From contig NC_012883.1 of assembly GCF_000022545.1 (NCBI RefSeq), forward strand, positions 1,604,276 through 1,668,275: 64,000 nucleotides of DNA. Reading direction: 5' to 3'. The position numbers and the translations under genes are program-made. Under the pieces are notes generated by a model. The model was not told where the DNA came from. It was given only the letters and a program-made list of their open reading frames with translations, and made no database searches. Shown here piece after piece: positions 22,271-31,929 of the stretch (position 1 is the first letter of the stretch; each line of letters opens with the position of its first letter). This DNA comes from Thermococcus sibiricus MM 739. Its GTDB lineage: Archaea > Methanobacteriota_B > Thermococci > Thermococcales > Thermococcaceae.

Positions 22271-24043
22271 TCAAGTGTTCAAATGCCCATCAAACTCCTG
22301 GCTTTTCACGAAGTTGGCATGCCCATTTTTATCAAGTCTCTTGCTTACATATGGCCCATCCTTTCTATAGCCAAACTTTCTGTAGTACTCCCTAACACCA
22401 ACCCCACTTATGATAAGCATTTTCTTTCTGTCAAATTCTTCAAAGGCTATTCTCTCAGCCTCAGCTAAGAGCTCCCTTCCGTAACCGCGGTGCTGCCACT
22501 CGTACTTCGGCTTTCCACCTATTGGTACCAGTGGCCCGTAAACGTGGAGCTCCCTAACTATAGCAGACGGACAGCAGTTTATTTCTTTCCTGTGAGCTTT
22601 TTCACTTGGAATTCTAAGCCTTATGAAGCCAATTAGAATATCGTTCTTCACATCCTCGAAGCTCAGGAATATCTCGTGACCTTCACTCGCCTCATAATCC
22701 TCTCTCAAAAGTTTGATGTGTTCCACTTCGGGCTCTATCCCAAACTTCTGCATCTGGTGTCCAACTTCTCTAAAACGAATCTCTCTAGGTCTTATTCCCC
22801 TTCTCACAAGTTCATTAAAGACCAGTTGACCAAGATTAGAATGCTTTACACCCGCTTCAACGAGTTGCACTGGAATGTCTCTCTGAATTCTCATGACCCT
22901 AACCCACTTAGGAAGCATCTTGTAAACTTCAACAAGCAGTTCAACAGCCTCTTCGGTTGTATAAGGCCTGTATTTTCCTTCTTTATACCACCTATAAAGG
23001 ATCGTATCCTTCGTAACCAATGTGGGGTAAACCTTAAGCATATCAGGCCTGAAGCGTTCGTCCTCGAAGATTATCTGAAATGCCTTTAAGTCTCTCTCAA
23101 AGTTGCTTCCCGGTAAGCCCGGCATCATGTGGTAGTTTATCTTGAGACCGGCATCTTTGAGGAGCTGTGTAGCCCTTAAAGTGTCCTCAACAGTGTGTCC
23201 TCTCTTAACCCTCTCGTAGATGAAGTTAAACACCGTTTGAACGCCAAGCTCTACTCTCGTTGTCCCGAGCTTCAGCATTCTATCTATTTGCTTTTCCATA
23301 GCCCAATCGGGCCTTGTTTCAATCGTCAATCCCACCATCCTGACTTTTGCCTTTTCATTTTTCCTCTGCTCCTCTTCGAGATAGTAGTAAGGTTTCTTGT
23401 GTGTTCTTTCCCAGGCTGCTTTAAAGAGTGGATCTTTATCAATATCTCCAAAGAGAACTGCATTCCTTATCTTTTCCTCAAGGTTTTCAATGTCTTTGAA
23501 ATGTGAAAAGTCATTCATAGCTTTGAAGGCCTCTTTAATGAACCATTCCTGGTAATCTAGATCCACAGCTGGGAAAGTTCCACCTTGGATGATAACTTCA
23601 ACCTTGTCTATATCGTGGCCAATGTCGTAGAGCTGCTTTAGGCGGTTCATCATTATAAGGTAAGGATGATAAACATTCTGAAGAGCTCTCAAAGCCGAAG
23701 GTTCTTTTCCAGTATAACTCTGCGGAGAACCTTCACTCGGCCCTCCGGGGCAATAAATACACCTACCATGGGGGCATGGGAAAGGTTTTGTCATCATGGC
23801 CACAACGGCCACTCCACTTATAGTTCTTGTTGGCTTCTTCTTAAGAAACTCCTTAAACTTCTCCCTCTGGTCTTTCCTCATCACCCTGAGAATGTCTGAA
23901 TTAGTAGGGAGCTTACTTAGATGATATTTCCTAGCTATTTTAACCTTAAACCTGTTAAGTTGATCCTTATCCTTAATCTCGCCAGATATTATCACCTTTG
24001 CAATTTCCTCGCAGGCCTTTCGGTATTTTTCTTCCATCCTCAT
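22271..24043 (-). CDS. elp3: tRNA uridine-34 modification enzyme Elp3
   Basis: This radical SAM plus acetyltransferase enzyme carboxymethylates wobble uridine-34 of tRNA, starting from acetyl-CoA. About 590 residues. The unusual iron-sulfur motif CPHGRCIYCPGG lies near residue 88. The C-terminal GNAT domain has HRGYGRELLAEAERIA. The frame is open to a GTG at 24082, but TATA-like elements at about 24070-24104 place the transcript start at or after that codon. The ATG at 24043 (or 24037) is therefore more likely. Confidence 0.92.
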   Translation of the reverse strand: MRMEEKYRKACEEIAKVIISGEIKDKDQLNRFKVKIARKYHLSKLPTNSDILRVMRKDQREKFKEFLKKKPTRTISGVAVVAMMTKPFPCPHGRCIYCPGGPSEGSPQSYTGKEPSALRALQNVYHPYLIMMNRLKQLYDIGHDIDKVEVIIQGGTFPAVDLDYQEWFIKEAFKAMNDFSHFKDIENLEEKIRNAVLFGDIDKDPLFKAAWERTHKKPYYYLEEEQRKNEKAKVRMVGLTIETRPDWAMEKQIDRMLKLGTTRVELGVQTVFNFIYERVKRGHTVEDTLRATQLLKDAGLKINYHMMPGLPGSNFERDLKAFQIIFEDERFRPDMLKVYPTLVTKDTILYRWYKEGKYRPYTTEEAVELLVEVYKMLPKWVRVMRIQRDIPVQLVEAGVKHSNLGQLVFNELVRRGIRPREIRFREVGHQMQKFGIEPEVEHIKLLREDYEASEGHEIFLSFEDVKNDILIGFIRLRIPSEKAHRKEINCCPSAIVRELHVYGPLVPIGGKPKYEWQHRGYGRELLAEAERIAFEEFDRKKMLIISGVGVREYYRKFGYRKDGPYVSKRLDKNGHANFVKSQEFDGHLNT

Positions 24044-24130
24044 CACGTTCATAAGATAGTGTGGGCATTTAAAAGTCTTCACCTGAAAAGTGTTTTAAGC
24101 AGTAGAGAATACTAATTTCGGTGAAGAAAA

Positions 24131-24889
24131 ATGGTTAACAAAGATGAAATTGTAAACTTCCTTGATGAATACCTAGACATAAACTCTTTTCCTGATAAAT
24201 CCCGCAATGGTCTGCAAGTGGAAGGAAAAGAGGAAGTTGAAAAGATTGCCTTTGCCATCGATGCCTGTATGGACACCTTTATTAAAGCCCGCGCATTCGA
24301 TGCTGATATGCTAATAGTTCACCATGGCCTTATATGGGGAGGAATAGAATACGTCAGGGGGCTTGTGCAGAAAAGGCTCAAGTTCCTTCTTGAGAACGAG
24401 CTGAACCTCTATGCAGCTCACCTTCCCCTTGACCTTCATCCCGAAGTGGGGAACAACGTCCAACTTTTGAAACTTTTGGGATTGGAGCCAAAGGAACCCT
24501 TTGGAAGCTATAATGGTTTAAGCATAGGATATACATCCGAATTTGATGAACCAAAACCGCTGCCTTTAGTTGCTCAAATACTCGTGGAAAAGTTGAAAAC
24601 TGACTATGTGAAGGCCTATGAATTCGGGGTTGAGGAGATAAAGAGGGTTGCCGTTGTAAGTGGCAGAGGCGGGTTTACCATACCGGAGGCAATAGAAAAA
24701 GGAGTGGATTTATTCATAACGGGAGAATTTTTGCATGACGACTACCATACGGCAAAGGAAGGAAGGCTAAGCGTTATTGCCGCTGGACACTACGCGAGTG
24801 AAACCCTAGGAGTTAAGGCGCTAATGCCCGTCCTAAGGGAAAAGTTTAGAGTCAAAACGGTGTTCATTGACAATCCGACTGGGTTGTGA
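24131..24889 (+). CDS. Nif3-like dinuclear metal centre protein
   Basis: This encodes 252 residues of the NIF3/YbgI family. Metal ligands are visible in LIVHHGLIWG, AHLPLDLHP and the C-terminal AAGHYASE. The family forms toroidal hexamers with a two-metal site and has been linked to GTP cyclohydrolase-like or hydrolase activity, but the physiological role is not settled. The start ATG at 24131 has CGGTGA about 5 bases upstream. It is divergent from elp3. Confidence 0.86.
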   Translation: MVNKDEIVNFLDEYLDINSFPDKSRNGLQVEGKEEVEKIAFAIDACMDTFIKARAFDADMLIVHHGLIWGGIEYVRGLVQKRLKFLLENELNLYAAHLPLDLHPEVGNNVQLLKLLGLEPKEPFGSYNGLSIGYTSEFDEPKPLPLVAQILVEKLKTDYVKAYEFGVEEIKRVAVVSGRGGFTIPEAIEKGVDLFITGEFLHDDYHTAKEGRLSVIAAGHYASETLGVKALMPVLREKFRVKTVFIDNPTGL

Positions 24890-24959
24890 GGTCTTTTACT
24901 TTCTTTTCTCATGCTCAGTTGTGATCTTAGTTTTTTATGAAATAACACTATCAATTACT

Positions 24960-25065
24960 TTTCTCAATATAAAAGTTTAAAAAGTTCTAATGAGCTATTG
25001 TTAATGGTAATGAGGGCCCCCTCTAAGCGCCCCCATGCCCGAACCACGAAAATTTTTTAGGAGAT
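24960..25065 (+). promoter_or_regulatory. Promoter and GC-rich leader of the secreted 450-residue protein
   Basis: TATA-like AATATAAAAGTTTAAAAAG lies at about 24967-24985. It is followed by a GC-rich leader (25014-25040: GGGCCCCCTC, then CGCCCCCATGCCC), which stands out in an AT-rich genome and may fold. AGGAGAT precedes the ATG at 25072. Confidence 0.4.
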
Positions 25066-25071
25066 TCCACA

Positions 25072-26424
25072 ATGTGGAGGAAACTCTTAAGTTTAATAGT
25101 AGGATTGTTGGTTTTGGGAGCGATAGGAGAGATAGCTAGTGCAAAGGAATTGCAAGGGATGCAACAATTATCGATTTCTCTAAGCAAGATTGTTCAGCAA
25201 GAGTTTAGTATTAAGATGGAAAATGGTACAATTATATCATTAAATGAAAGACCTACTAGCGTTACCATAACTGAGAATGGTACCACAATAAAACAGGTTG
25301 AAAAATATCATTTCAAAAACATAAAACTCTCAAAAATTACATTCATTACCCAACACGATGTTAGGACAGTGCTGGTTATTGGTTCTTCAAAGAAACAGAA
25401 AGTAGATATACTTTGGAAAATAAAGCCAAATCATGACATTGTAAAAAGTATCACAATAATAGACACTGACAAAAGATCAACTATTCCCACAGGAAACACT
25501 GAGATAACATTCATGACTAAACCGAAAGAAATGTTGATAAGAACTGAGAACGGCAATATATTAATTGAGTATGATCACATAGCTTCGAAATTTCATAGGA
25601 GGGCTATATCCAATAAAGAAACAGCACTCATATTTGGGCCATTTGAACTCAATTCTGACACAGTGTTAAATGTTGGAGAATTCGCTTTGTCTAGTGCAAC
25701 GGTGAATTCATATTACTACGTCCCCTCACCTTCACAGTATCCAATAGAGGACTACTTTGATATCTACGACTATGATGGGGATGTTGTTGGGAGAGCTGTA
25801 GTTGCAATATACGGCACTAGAAAAAGTGGCAGTTATTATGCCCACTTATATGATGGGCAAGAAGGATATACATCATTGGGTTATGCCGTTTCTCCAGCAG
25901 ACACCAATAAGTATTCTAAACTTGTTTTCCATTCCCTAAGTACAACATTCAAATTTTATGGAGGATATTTCAGTTCAGATTATCTCCCATTAGAAATAGA
26001 ACTTAGTTATGATGCATTTAATGGAGATTACACAAGCTCACAATTCAGAGAAGTCTTTACAACTTTAGTAAACCTTGCATCAATATACCTTGAAGGTGGA
26101 GGGTTTCTACCAATTTTACTTGATGGTCTAACTGCAGAAAGTCGCAATAATGTTGGTACAGATGAGCTCACCAAGTACTATCGGGGCCCTGAGCATATCA
26201 CATATCAAGGTGTTATAATGGAGTACATTGGAACAGATGAAATTGGTCAGTATTACACATATACTGTGCATTTACCCTTTGACTTAGAAGAGGATATTAT
26301 CAAGTTCTATCTTACAGTAAGGCCCGGAATTGCTGCGAACCATCCAGATGGTTATCCGACTGATGTATTATTCGCTAGGGAGTATTCAATTCCAATATTT
26401 ATTACTTTGGAACAATACCCATAA
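25072..26424 (+). CDS. Secreted or surface protein of unknown function
   Basis: This encodes 450 residues. A clear signal peptide (MWRKLLSLIVGLLVLGAIGE, cut near ASA) is followed by a beta-rich, Ser/Thr/Tyr-rich ectodomain with no C-terminal membrane helix. The part from about residue 215 has many Tyr and Asp residues (DYFDIYDYDGDVVG). No family is recognised and no catalytic motif stands out. It lies 13 bases ahead of another exported protein, which implies an operon. It belongs to an accessory stretch of exported proteins flanking alaS. Confidence 0.7.
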   Translation: MWRKLLSLIVGLLVLGAIGEIASAKELQGMQQLSISLSKIVQQEFSIKMENGTIISLNERPTSVTITENGTTIKQVEKYHFKNIKLSKITFITQHDVRTVLVIGSSKKQKVDILWKIKPNHDIVKSITIIDTDKRSTIPTGNTEITFMTKPKEMLIRTENGNILIEYDHIASKFHRRAISNKETALIFGPFELNSDTVLNVGEFALSSATVNSYYYVPSPSQYPIEDYFDIYDYDGDVVGRAVVAIYGTRKSGSYYAHLYDGQEGYTSLGYAVSPADTNKYSKLVFHSLSTTFKFYGGYFSSDYLPLEIELSYDAFNGDYTSSQFREVFTTLVNLASIYLEGGGFLPILLDGLTAESRNNVGTDELTKYYRGPEHITYQGVIMEYIGTDEIGQYYTYTVHLPFDLEEDIIKFYLTVRPGIAANHPDGYPTDVLFAREYSIPIFITLEQYP

Positions 26425-26437
26425 TTAGGTGAAATTC

Positions 26438-26920
26438 ATGAGAAAGCGGAGCATTTTGGCATTTTATTTCTTTTATGTAATCTTGTTCAATTTAGTGATT
26501 CCAACAAATTCTCTAGTCTCAGAGAACGGCTTTGAATGGCATCCTTACTACACGTACACAGACTACTCCAAACTTACTTACACCTCTTCTCTTTATTGTT
26601 GGAAGGGTACAAGGTATAATGCCTTAAATGAACAATATTTCGGATGTTATCTCGTGTTTAAAGACAAATTGCCCATTATTAAGGGATTTTTAATCAAAGT
26701 TGACACTAAGAACGATATTTTGATTAAAGTGGAAAATCCAAGCAGGAGTAGTTACGTAGGATTTACTTTAAACCCCGCTTCAATGGGAAATCACACAATC
26801 ACTGGAGAGATACAGGTTTATGAATTCTGGTGGCTCGGTATTGTTGTCCCAAGCAAATTGAAATTTGAAATTGAACTAAACTGCAGAGAAAAAGAATGCA
26901 AAGTAACTCTAAAGAAGTGA
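26438..26920 (+). CDS. Exported protein of unknown function, 160 residues
   Basis: The ATG at 26438 has AGGTGA 6 bases upstream. A signal peptide or anchor (ILAFYFFYVILFNLVI) precedes a beta-rich domain with four cysteines (LYCWKG, FGCYLVF, LNCREKEC) that could form two disulfides outside the cell. No family is recognised. It follows the 450-residue secreted protein by 13 bases, so the two are probably co-expressed. Confidence 0.65.
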   Translation: MRKRSILAFYFFYVILFNLVIPTNSLVSENGFEWHPYYTYTDYSKLTYTSSLYCWKGTRYNALNEQYFGCYLVFKDKLPIIKGFLIKVDTKNDILIKVENPSRSSYVGFTLNPASMGNHTITGEIQVYEFWWLGIVVPSKLKFEIELNCREKECKVTLKK

Positions 26921-27051
26921 TTATCCAGAAAGCCGGATTCACCGAAGTAACTATTTTGGACAATTTCAAAACGTTGCCTAAAGAAAAAGGGGTTATCATC
27001 ATAAGCCGGGGCTTGAATGAACATGAGCTCAGCTCACTGGAGAAAGGTTAG
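26896..27051 (+). CDS. Possible small ORF or gene remnant
   Basis: This encodes 51 residues from the ATG at 26896, overlapping the end of the preceding gene by 25 bases. The product (for example EVTILDNFKTLPKEKGVIII) has normal-looking composition, but there is no ribosome site and no family match. It may be the relic of a longer gene. Bases 27052-27163 hold no gene that I can see. Confidence 0.2.
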   Translation: MQSNSKEVIIQKAGFTEVTILDNFKTLPKEKGVIIISRGLNEHELSSLEKG

Positions 27052-27163
27052 CTTACCGCTGGATGGGTGATGGATGAGGGGGATGGTACACCACTCAAGA
27101 GAGAAGCCTCGTAATAGTGTTCACACTTCAGTATTGACTCCAGCGTTAGATTGATGAGAACCA

Positions 27164-27517
27164 TCACAACTTGCTGTCATATCCAACAAGACTGGCTAAA
27201 AAGTCTCTAACTTTTTCCTCCACTTCTTTAGGATGGACAACCTCAACTTCCACTCCAAGTTCCTCTATAAAGCTTCCAACCCAGCTATTTCTCAGGGGTT
27301 TATTGTTGAAGGGATACACGATCCAAAGTCTACTGAATCCATCCCTATGGACCTTTATTGCATTGTAAAGAACCCTCTGCTTTATCCATTTATAGGAGTT
27401 TTCAAATTCAATTGCCAAGATTTTTTCGTTTTCTCTCAGAATAGCTAAATCTATCCTAGCTCCATCTATGGTTGAAAGCTCTTTAACAGCATTGAATCCC
27501 ATCTCTTCACACATCAT
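27164..27517 (-). CDS. Conserved-looking nuclease-like protein, possibly 5'-damaged
   Basis: This encodes 117 residues. The arrangement ARIDLAI...ILAIEFENSYKW followed by a basic helix resembles the PD-(D/E)xK nuclease core (Asp, then Glu-x-Glu), which is inference only. It lies downstream of alaS on the same strand. A strong ribosome-site sequence GGAGGG sits at 27559-27564, but no start codon follows it in this frame. The first ATG (27517) has no good ribosome site. The coding pattern seems to continue upstream of the ATG (ALTNEII), so the 5' end may be damaged. Confidence 0.5.
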   Translation of the reverse strand: MMCEEMGFNAVKELSTIDGARIDLAILRENEKILAIEFENSYKWIKQRVLYNAIKVHRDGFSRLWIVYPFNNKPLRNSWVGSFIEELGVEVEVVHPKEVEEKVRDFLASLVGYDSKL

Positions 27518-27576
27518 AATTATCTCGTTAGTGAGAGCTTTTATTTTGATCTTAAACCCTCCAAAAAATTGAAAAA

Positions 27577-30300
27577 TTAAAGGGCCTTCTTAAGCTCTTC
27601 AAGAGCTTCCTTGGCCTTTAGGATGTTCTTTATCTTTCCTTGGGCAAGATCCTTCTTACCTCCACCGCCTCCACCTGCGACCCTCGTGATTATCCTTATC
27701 AAATCGCCGGCCTTGTAGTTTAAGTCCTCACCAACCGTTACAACAACTGCGTTGCTCTCCTCACTTATCAAGGCAACAATACGGTTTGACTTCTTGAGCT
27801 TGAGGGCGGCCTCTCTTAAGTGGTCTATCTCCCCTTCCACTACGGCTCCAATGAACTCTATCTCTCCTATCTTCTCTACTCTGTTCTCAAGCTCATAAAC
27901 CAAAAGCTTTGCAAGCTCCTTGTTGAGCTTCTCTACTTCCTTCCTTGCTTGCTTCCACTCTTCAAAGAATCTCCCCGCAGTTTCGGGCAGTTTTTCTAAA
28001 GGTACTCTAAAGACTTCACTCGTTTTACTTATAATCTCCCTCTCTTTTTGCCATTCTTTGATAGCGGCTTCACCACATGCGAAAATTATTCTCTCTACAC
28101 CATCTTGGATTCTCTCAGTTCTTAGTATTTTTATAGGGCCTATTAAACCAGTTCTTGGTAAATGCGTACCTCCACAGGCCTGGACATCCCAGTCTTTAAT
28201 GTTAAGCACTCTAATTACTCTTCCTGGTACAACTCCACCCTGATAGAGTCTAAAGCCATACCTCTGCTCTGCCTCCGTTCTTGGTAGCCATTCCCACTTT
28301 ACTTCTCTGTCCTCCATCACAATTCTATTTGCCAAGAGCTCTATCTCCTTAAGTTCCTCTTCACTTACCCGTTTATAGTGGGCTATGTCTAGTCTGGCCC
28401 AATCAGTGCTTAATTGGGAACCTGCCTGCCAGACATGTTTTCCGAGGACTCTAACAAGAGCTCCCATAAGGACGTGAGTACCAGTGTGGTGCCTCATATG
28501 TTGTATTCTTCTCTCCCAGTTAATCTTTCCATGGACAATTCCCCTTTCTTTGAACTTTTCAGGTTCTTTCACCTTGTGGAGGATTATCTTTCCAACTTTT
28601 TGGACATCTAAGACTTCAACACCGTTCAGCTCTCCCAAGTCACAGGGTTGCCCTCCCCCTTCTGGGTAAAAGGCCGTTGCATCTAAAACCACCCAATCTT
28701 CTATTATTCCAACCACTTTAGCGTCAAATTCTTTCATGAGCGGCTCTTCATAATACAAAGTTCTAGTATCTGGCAAATCTTGAACAAGCTCAAAATCTAC
28801 TATTTTCTTTTCTTCTTCCTCCTTAATACCTTTTTCGGCTTCTTTAGCAACGAGACTGTAGAAATTATCCGGAATGCGGACTGTCATGCCCTCTTTTTCA
28901 GCTATTTCTTTCACAATCTCAGGGGTTAAACCATGACTCTCGTAGAAAAGCATCAATCTCTCCAGTGGGAGCTCTCCAACTCCCTGCTTCTTAAGTCTTT
29001 CAATTTCCCTCCTGACAAGATCATTACCCCTGTCCAATGTGTCAGCATATTTCCTTTCCTCAACATTTACCATATCAATGACAACATCTTCCATCTCTTT
29101 GAACTCTGGAAATGTCTTGTGAAGTTCCTTTATGTGCATTGCCACTATCTCACTAAGTGGAATCTGTAGACCTAATTCTCTAAGGTGTCTTATACTCTTT
29201 CTTATGAGTAATCTAGCCAAATAACCAGCTTTAGCATTCGATGGAACAACCCCATCAGCCAACATAAACGTTAGGGCCTTTGTATGATCTGCTATTGCGT
29301 AGATTAACTCATACGGCCTGACAAGCCTTGTTAGCTCATCCGGAGCCATATCTACATTTTTAGCAACTGTTTCCCTTAGCACTCTTAAATCTCCCATATC
29401 TTCTATATCGAACATTCCAGCCAATCTAGAGTTTTCCATGAGAATTCTATCGTCTATTTTATCGATTCCAGCCATTCTCTTCAGAGGTTTAACAACATAA
29501 CCAAGAACAGCATCATAAGCTGTTGGTGTCCCTTGGCTCATCCAAACTAATCTTTCAAGGCCATATCCAGTATCGACAACTCTTGTATCCATTGGAACAT
29601 ATTTGTCTCCTTTAATCTCGACTATTTGAGAAGGATCTGCATCGGGTGGGGCCAATTTATATTGCATAAAAACCAATGTAGCTACCTCTAATCCTCTGTA
29701 AAGAACTTCAAAAGCTGGCCCTGCATTTCCTCCTCCTGCCCATGGATTTTCCTTGAAGGTTATATCCTCTCCTTTCATGCCGAGGTCTTTAGTGAAAAAC
29801 TCGTAGGCGTATTCCACAGTTTCATCCATCCAATAAATTGGCTTTCCGGGATAATTAAAAGCATGATGGGCCATCATCTCGAATATCGTGAAGTGTCTGC
29901 CAGTAATTCCAACATTATCAATGTCAGTAAACCTTATTGAGGGTTGAGAGATTGTGAGAGGATTTGCAGGGGGATCAGCTTCTCCACTTATGACCCAAGG
30001 CTGAAAATCCATGATACTAGCACCCACTAAAAGAACATCGTCTCTCCATCTTGGGAGTACTGGGTATCTCTTAACCCTTCCATGATTTTTTCTTTCAAAA
30101 TAACTTAGAAAAGCTTCTCTCATCTCTTCCAATGTGTATTTCCTTGGAATACCTGGTTTGCCTATAAATTCATACTCGTCACATGGAGGATCTCCACATG
30201 TCTCTCTATCCGGATCTATCGTCCAGAAAGGTTTTCCACATACTTTACAAGTCTTTCTTAACCAGCCCTCCTCTTTGAACATCCTTGTGCTCATGTCCAT
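27577..30300 (-). CDS. alaS: Alanyl-tRNA synthetase
   Basis: This encodes about 907 residues and charges tRNA-Ala. The N-terminal zinc-like CKVCGKPFW and CGDPPCDEY are archaeal features. The class II catalytic core follows, then the editing domain with [17 protein letters not shown] and CGGTH, and a C-terminal DHHA1/C-Ala part with [13 protein letters not shown]. The ATG at 30300 ([13 protein letters not shown]) follows GGTGAT and is preferred to the earlier GTG. Confidence 0.96.
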   Translation of the reverse strand: MDMSTRMFKEEGWLRKTCKVCGKPFWTIDPDRETCGDPPCDEYEFIGKPGIPRKYTLEEMREAFLSYFERKNHGRVKRYPVLPRWRDDVLLVGASIMDFQPWVISGEADPPANPLTISQPSIRFTDIDNVGITGRHFTIFEMMAHHAFNYPGKPIYWMDETVEYAYEFFTKDLGMKGEDITFKENPWAGGGNAGPAFEVLYRGLEVATLVFMQYKLAPPDADPSQIVEIKGDKYVPMDTRVVDTGYGLERLVWMSQGTPTAYDAVLGYVVKPLKRMAGIDKIDDRILMENSRLAGMFDIEDMGDLRVLRETVAKNVDMAPDELTRLVRPYELIYAIADHTKALTFMLADGVVPSNAKAGYLARLLIRKSIRHLRELGLQIPLSEIVAMHIKELHKTFPEFKEMEDVVIDMVNVEERKYADTLDRGNDLVRREIERLKKQGVGELPLERLMLFYESHGLTPEIVKEIAEKEGMTVRIPDNFYSLVAKEAEKGIKEEEEKKIVDFELVQDLPDTRTLYYEEPLMKEFDAKVVGIIEDWVVLDATAFYPEGGGQPCDLGELNGVEVLDVQKVGKIILHKVKEPEKFKERGIVHGKINWERRIQHMRHHTGTHVLMGALVRVLGKHVWQAGSQLSTDWARLDIAHYKRVSEEELKEIELLANRIVMEDREVKWEWLPRTEAEQRYGFRLYQGGVVPGRVIRVLNIKDWDVQACGGTHLPRTGLIGPIKILRTERIQDGVERIIFACGEAAIKEWQKEREIISKTSEVFRVPLEKLPETAGRFFEEWKQARKEVEKLNKELAKLLVYELENRVEKIGEIEFIGAVVEGEIDHLREAALKLKKSNRIVALISEESNAVVVTVGEDLNYKAGDLIRIITRVAGGGGGGKKDLAQGKIKNILKAKEALEELKKAL

Positions 30301-30387
30301 GATTATCACCATCCTTTACTCTACCTAAAAGTTGCTTTTCGTATTAAAAAGTCTTTGTCTGAAGGGGAGTTCACAAATTATGCAGAA

Positions 30388-30540
30388 TCACTTGTCAATC
30401 TCCACGTCTTCAAACTCATCCTCATCAACAACGACAAAAGGCATTATATAATTTTGTTCATCCCCGCTGTAGTTAAGAATCTTGTCTACACTGGTAATTT
30501 CTGTTGGAGGGCATCTAAACAATCCCAATATTGTCAGCAT
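30388..30540 (-). CDS. Possible small acidic protein, 50 residues
   Basis: The ATG at 30540 opens a frame of 50 codons ending with the TGA at 30388. It has a hydrophobic N-terminus (MLTILGLFRCPPTEITSVDK) and a very acidic end (VVVDEDEFEDVEIDK). A TATA-like AATTAAAAAC lies about 30 bases upstream on the minus strand. The composition looks coding, but the ribosome site is weak and I recognise no family. It fills most of the 400-base gap between alaS and the peptidase gene. Confidence 0.4.
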   Translation of the reverse strand: MLTILGLFRCPPTEITSVDKILNYSGDEQNYIMPFVVVDEDEFEDVEIDK

Positions 30541-30704
30541 TTTAATTACTCTCTAAAGTTTTTAATTCTTAATTTTTGTGTATTTTGAGATCGGGCTTTT
30601 TAGCACTTACTTTTTCTTTGAAGTAGATTTTACTATCATAATAAAAAAAGTTTAGGTATCTTGATAATATAATAGTTTATGAGAACTTCCCTAAGTGATG
30701 CTCG

Positions 30705-31925
30705 ATGCAATGGAAGAAATTAAGTGTCTTATTAATCGGTTTGCTGGTTTTGAGTTCTTTTGGAAGTGCTGCAGTGTCGGGTAATAAAATCCCTCTACCG
30801 CTTGCTGAAAAAGCCGCCAGAAGCTACGTGAATTGGATTGCTGCCAATATCCCTGACTTCAAAGAATGGGAGAATGCAACTCTCGGAGAGCCTGTCGTGT
30901 ACTATTTCCCCAATGGCGAGAAAAGCGTTTATGAGTTTGCAGTCTTCAAAAACGGTAAAAATGTCGGATTTATCCTTGTTTCGGCAAGAAAAGACATGCC
31001 TCCAGTTTTGGAGTTCAGTAAGGCAGAACCACCAAGCTGGAATTTAGAGAAGGCTAAAGAACTTGCAGAAAAGAAAGGCTATAAGGCTGGAAAACTACTC
31101 TATTACGGAGCACTAACTTATGGTATTAATATTGGAAACGGAAAAACAATAGGCTTAAGAGACATGAAAGTGAGAAAATACCCAATGAAAGTAGAACTAA
31201 AATTCAACAAAGAGAGAGCAAGAAAAGAATGGGAAAAAATTGCAAATAGTGCTATCACCAGTACAAAGGGGGCAGTACCAATGTCATCTACTCCAATTTT
31301 TATTTGGAACAAGGTTTATGGAGTTCCAGCGTGGACATCCACAGACTCAGGAGATGCTGATATTCAGTATCCAAACAATGTGGGTCCGGACCCCGATCCA
31401 TGGGAAGAGTGGGATGGATGTGCTCCAATATCAGGCTCAATGATAATCGCATATTATGAACTGCAATTACAGGACGATTGGAACAGGGAGGCAATAATCG
31501 ATATTTTACACCACACAATGGGCACACTAAATGGGGGAGGCACCCTCGCTCCACAACAAGTTACAGCTGGTATAGCACTTTTTGACGAGGAGTATAATCA
31601 ACTTTTACAAGAAGGCATAGTCTCAGAAAGTATATCTCATGAATTTTCTGCTTATACTGATTTCTATGTATCCGAAAGCGATGTAATTCGAGAAATTGAC
31701 GACAATCAGCCATTTGTACTAAGCATGAATTATCACTGGTTTAATGGTCATGCGGTTGCAGTAATTGGCTATACCGGATGGAAGTACAACGATGGTGGTT
31801 TAGAATATGTTGAGTTAAGTTACATAATTGTTCACGATCCTAACAAGCCGGGAGAAGATGATTACATAGCTTGGAATGACTGGACAAGTGCAGCGGCAAG
31901 TTTCATCACTGCAACAGAGGTGTAA
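30705..31925 (+). CDS. Secreted C39-like (papain-fold) cysteine peptidase
   Basis: This encodes 406 residues. A signal peptide (LSVLLIGLLVLSSFGSAAVS) comes first. A propeptide-like region at about residues 30-190 contains ARSYVNW and GFILVSARKDMPPVLEFS, as in PepSY/C10-type prodomains. The peptidase domain from about residue 200 has catalytic Cys in EWDGCAPISGSMIIAYY, His in NGHAVAVIGYTG, and Asn/Asp in IVHDPNKPG. The sequence therefore supports an extracellular cysteine peptidase with a maturation segment. The next gene starts 4 bases after its stop, so they form a pair. The substrate is unknown. Confidence 0.78.
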   Translation: MQWKKLSVLLIGLLVLSSFGSAAVSGNKIPLPLAEKAARSYVNWIAANIPDFKEWENATLGEPVVYYFPNGEKSVYEFAVFKNGKNVGFILVSARKDMPPVLEFSKAEPPSWNLEKAKELAEKKGYKAGKLLYYGALTYGINIGNGKTIGLRDMKVRKYPMKVELKFNKERARKEWEKIANSAITSTKGAVPMSSTPIFIWNKVYGVPAWTSTDSGDADIQYPNNVGPDPDPWEEWDGCAPISGSMIIAYYELQLQDDWNREAIIDILHHTMGTLNGGGTLAPQQVTAGIALFDEEYNQLLQEGIVSESISHEFSAYTDFYVSESDVIREIDDNQPFVLSMNYHWFNGHAVAVIGYTGWKYNDGGLEYVELSYIIVHDPNKPGEDDYIAWNDWTSAAASFITATEV

Positions 31926-31929
31926 ACCC

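Noticed and set aside
25010-25060. Possible IS605 end or guide RNA in the GC-rich leader of the secreted protein
   Set aside because: There is no terminal hairpin with the TTCAC-type tail and no box motifs. It is kept only as a leader region.
27052-27163. C/D-box-like GTGATGG and TGATGAG motifs downstream of the exported-protein genes
   Set aside because: No CTGA D boxes occur at correct distances on either strand.
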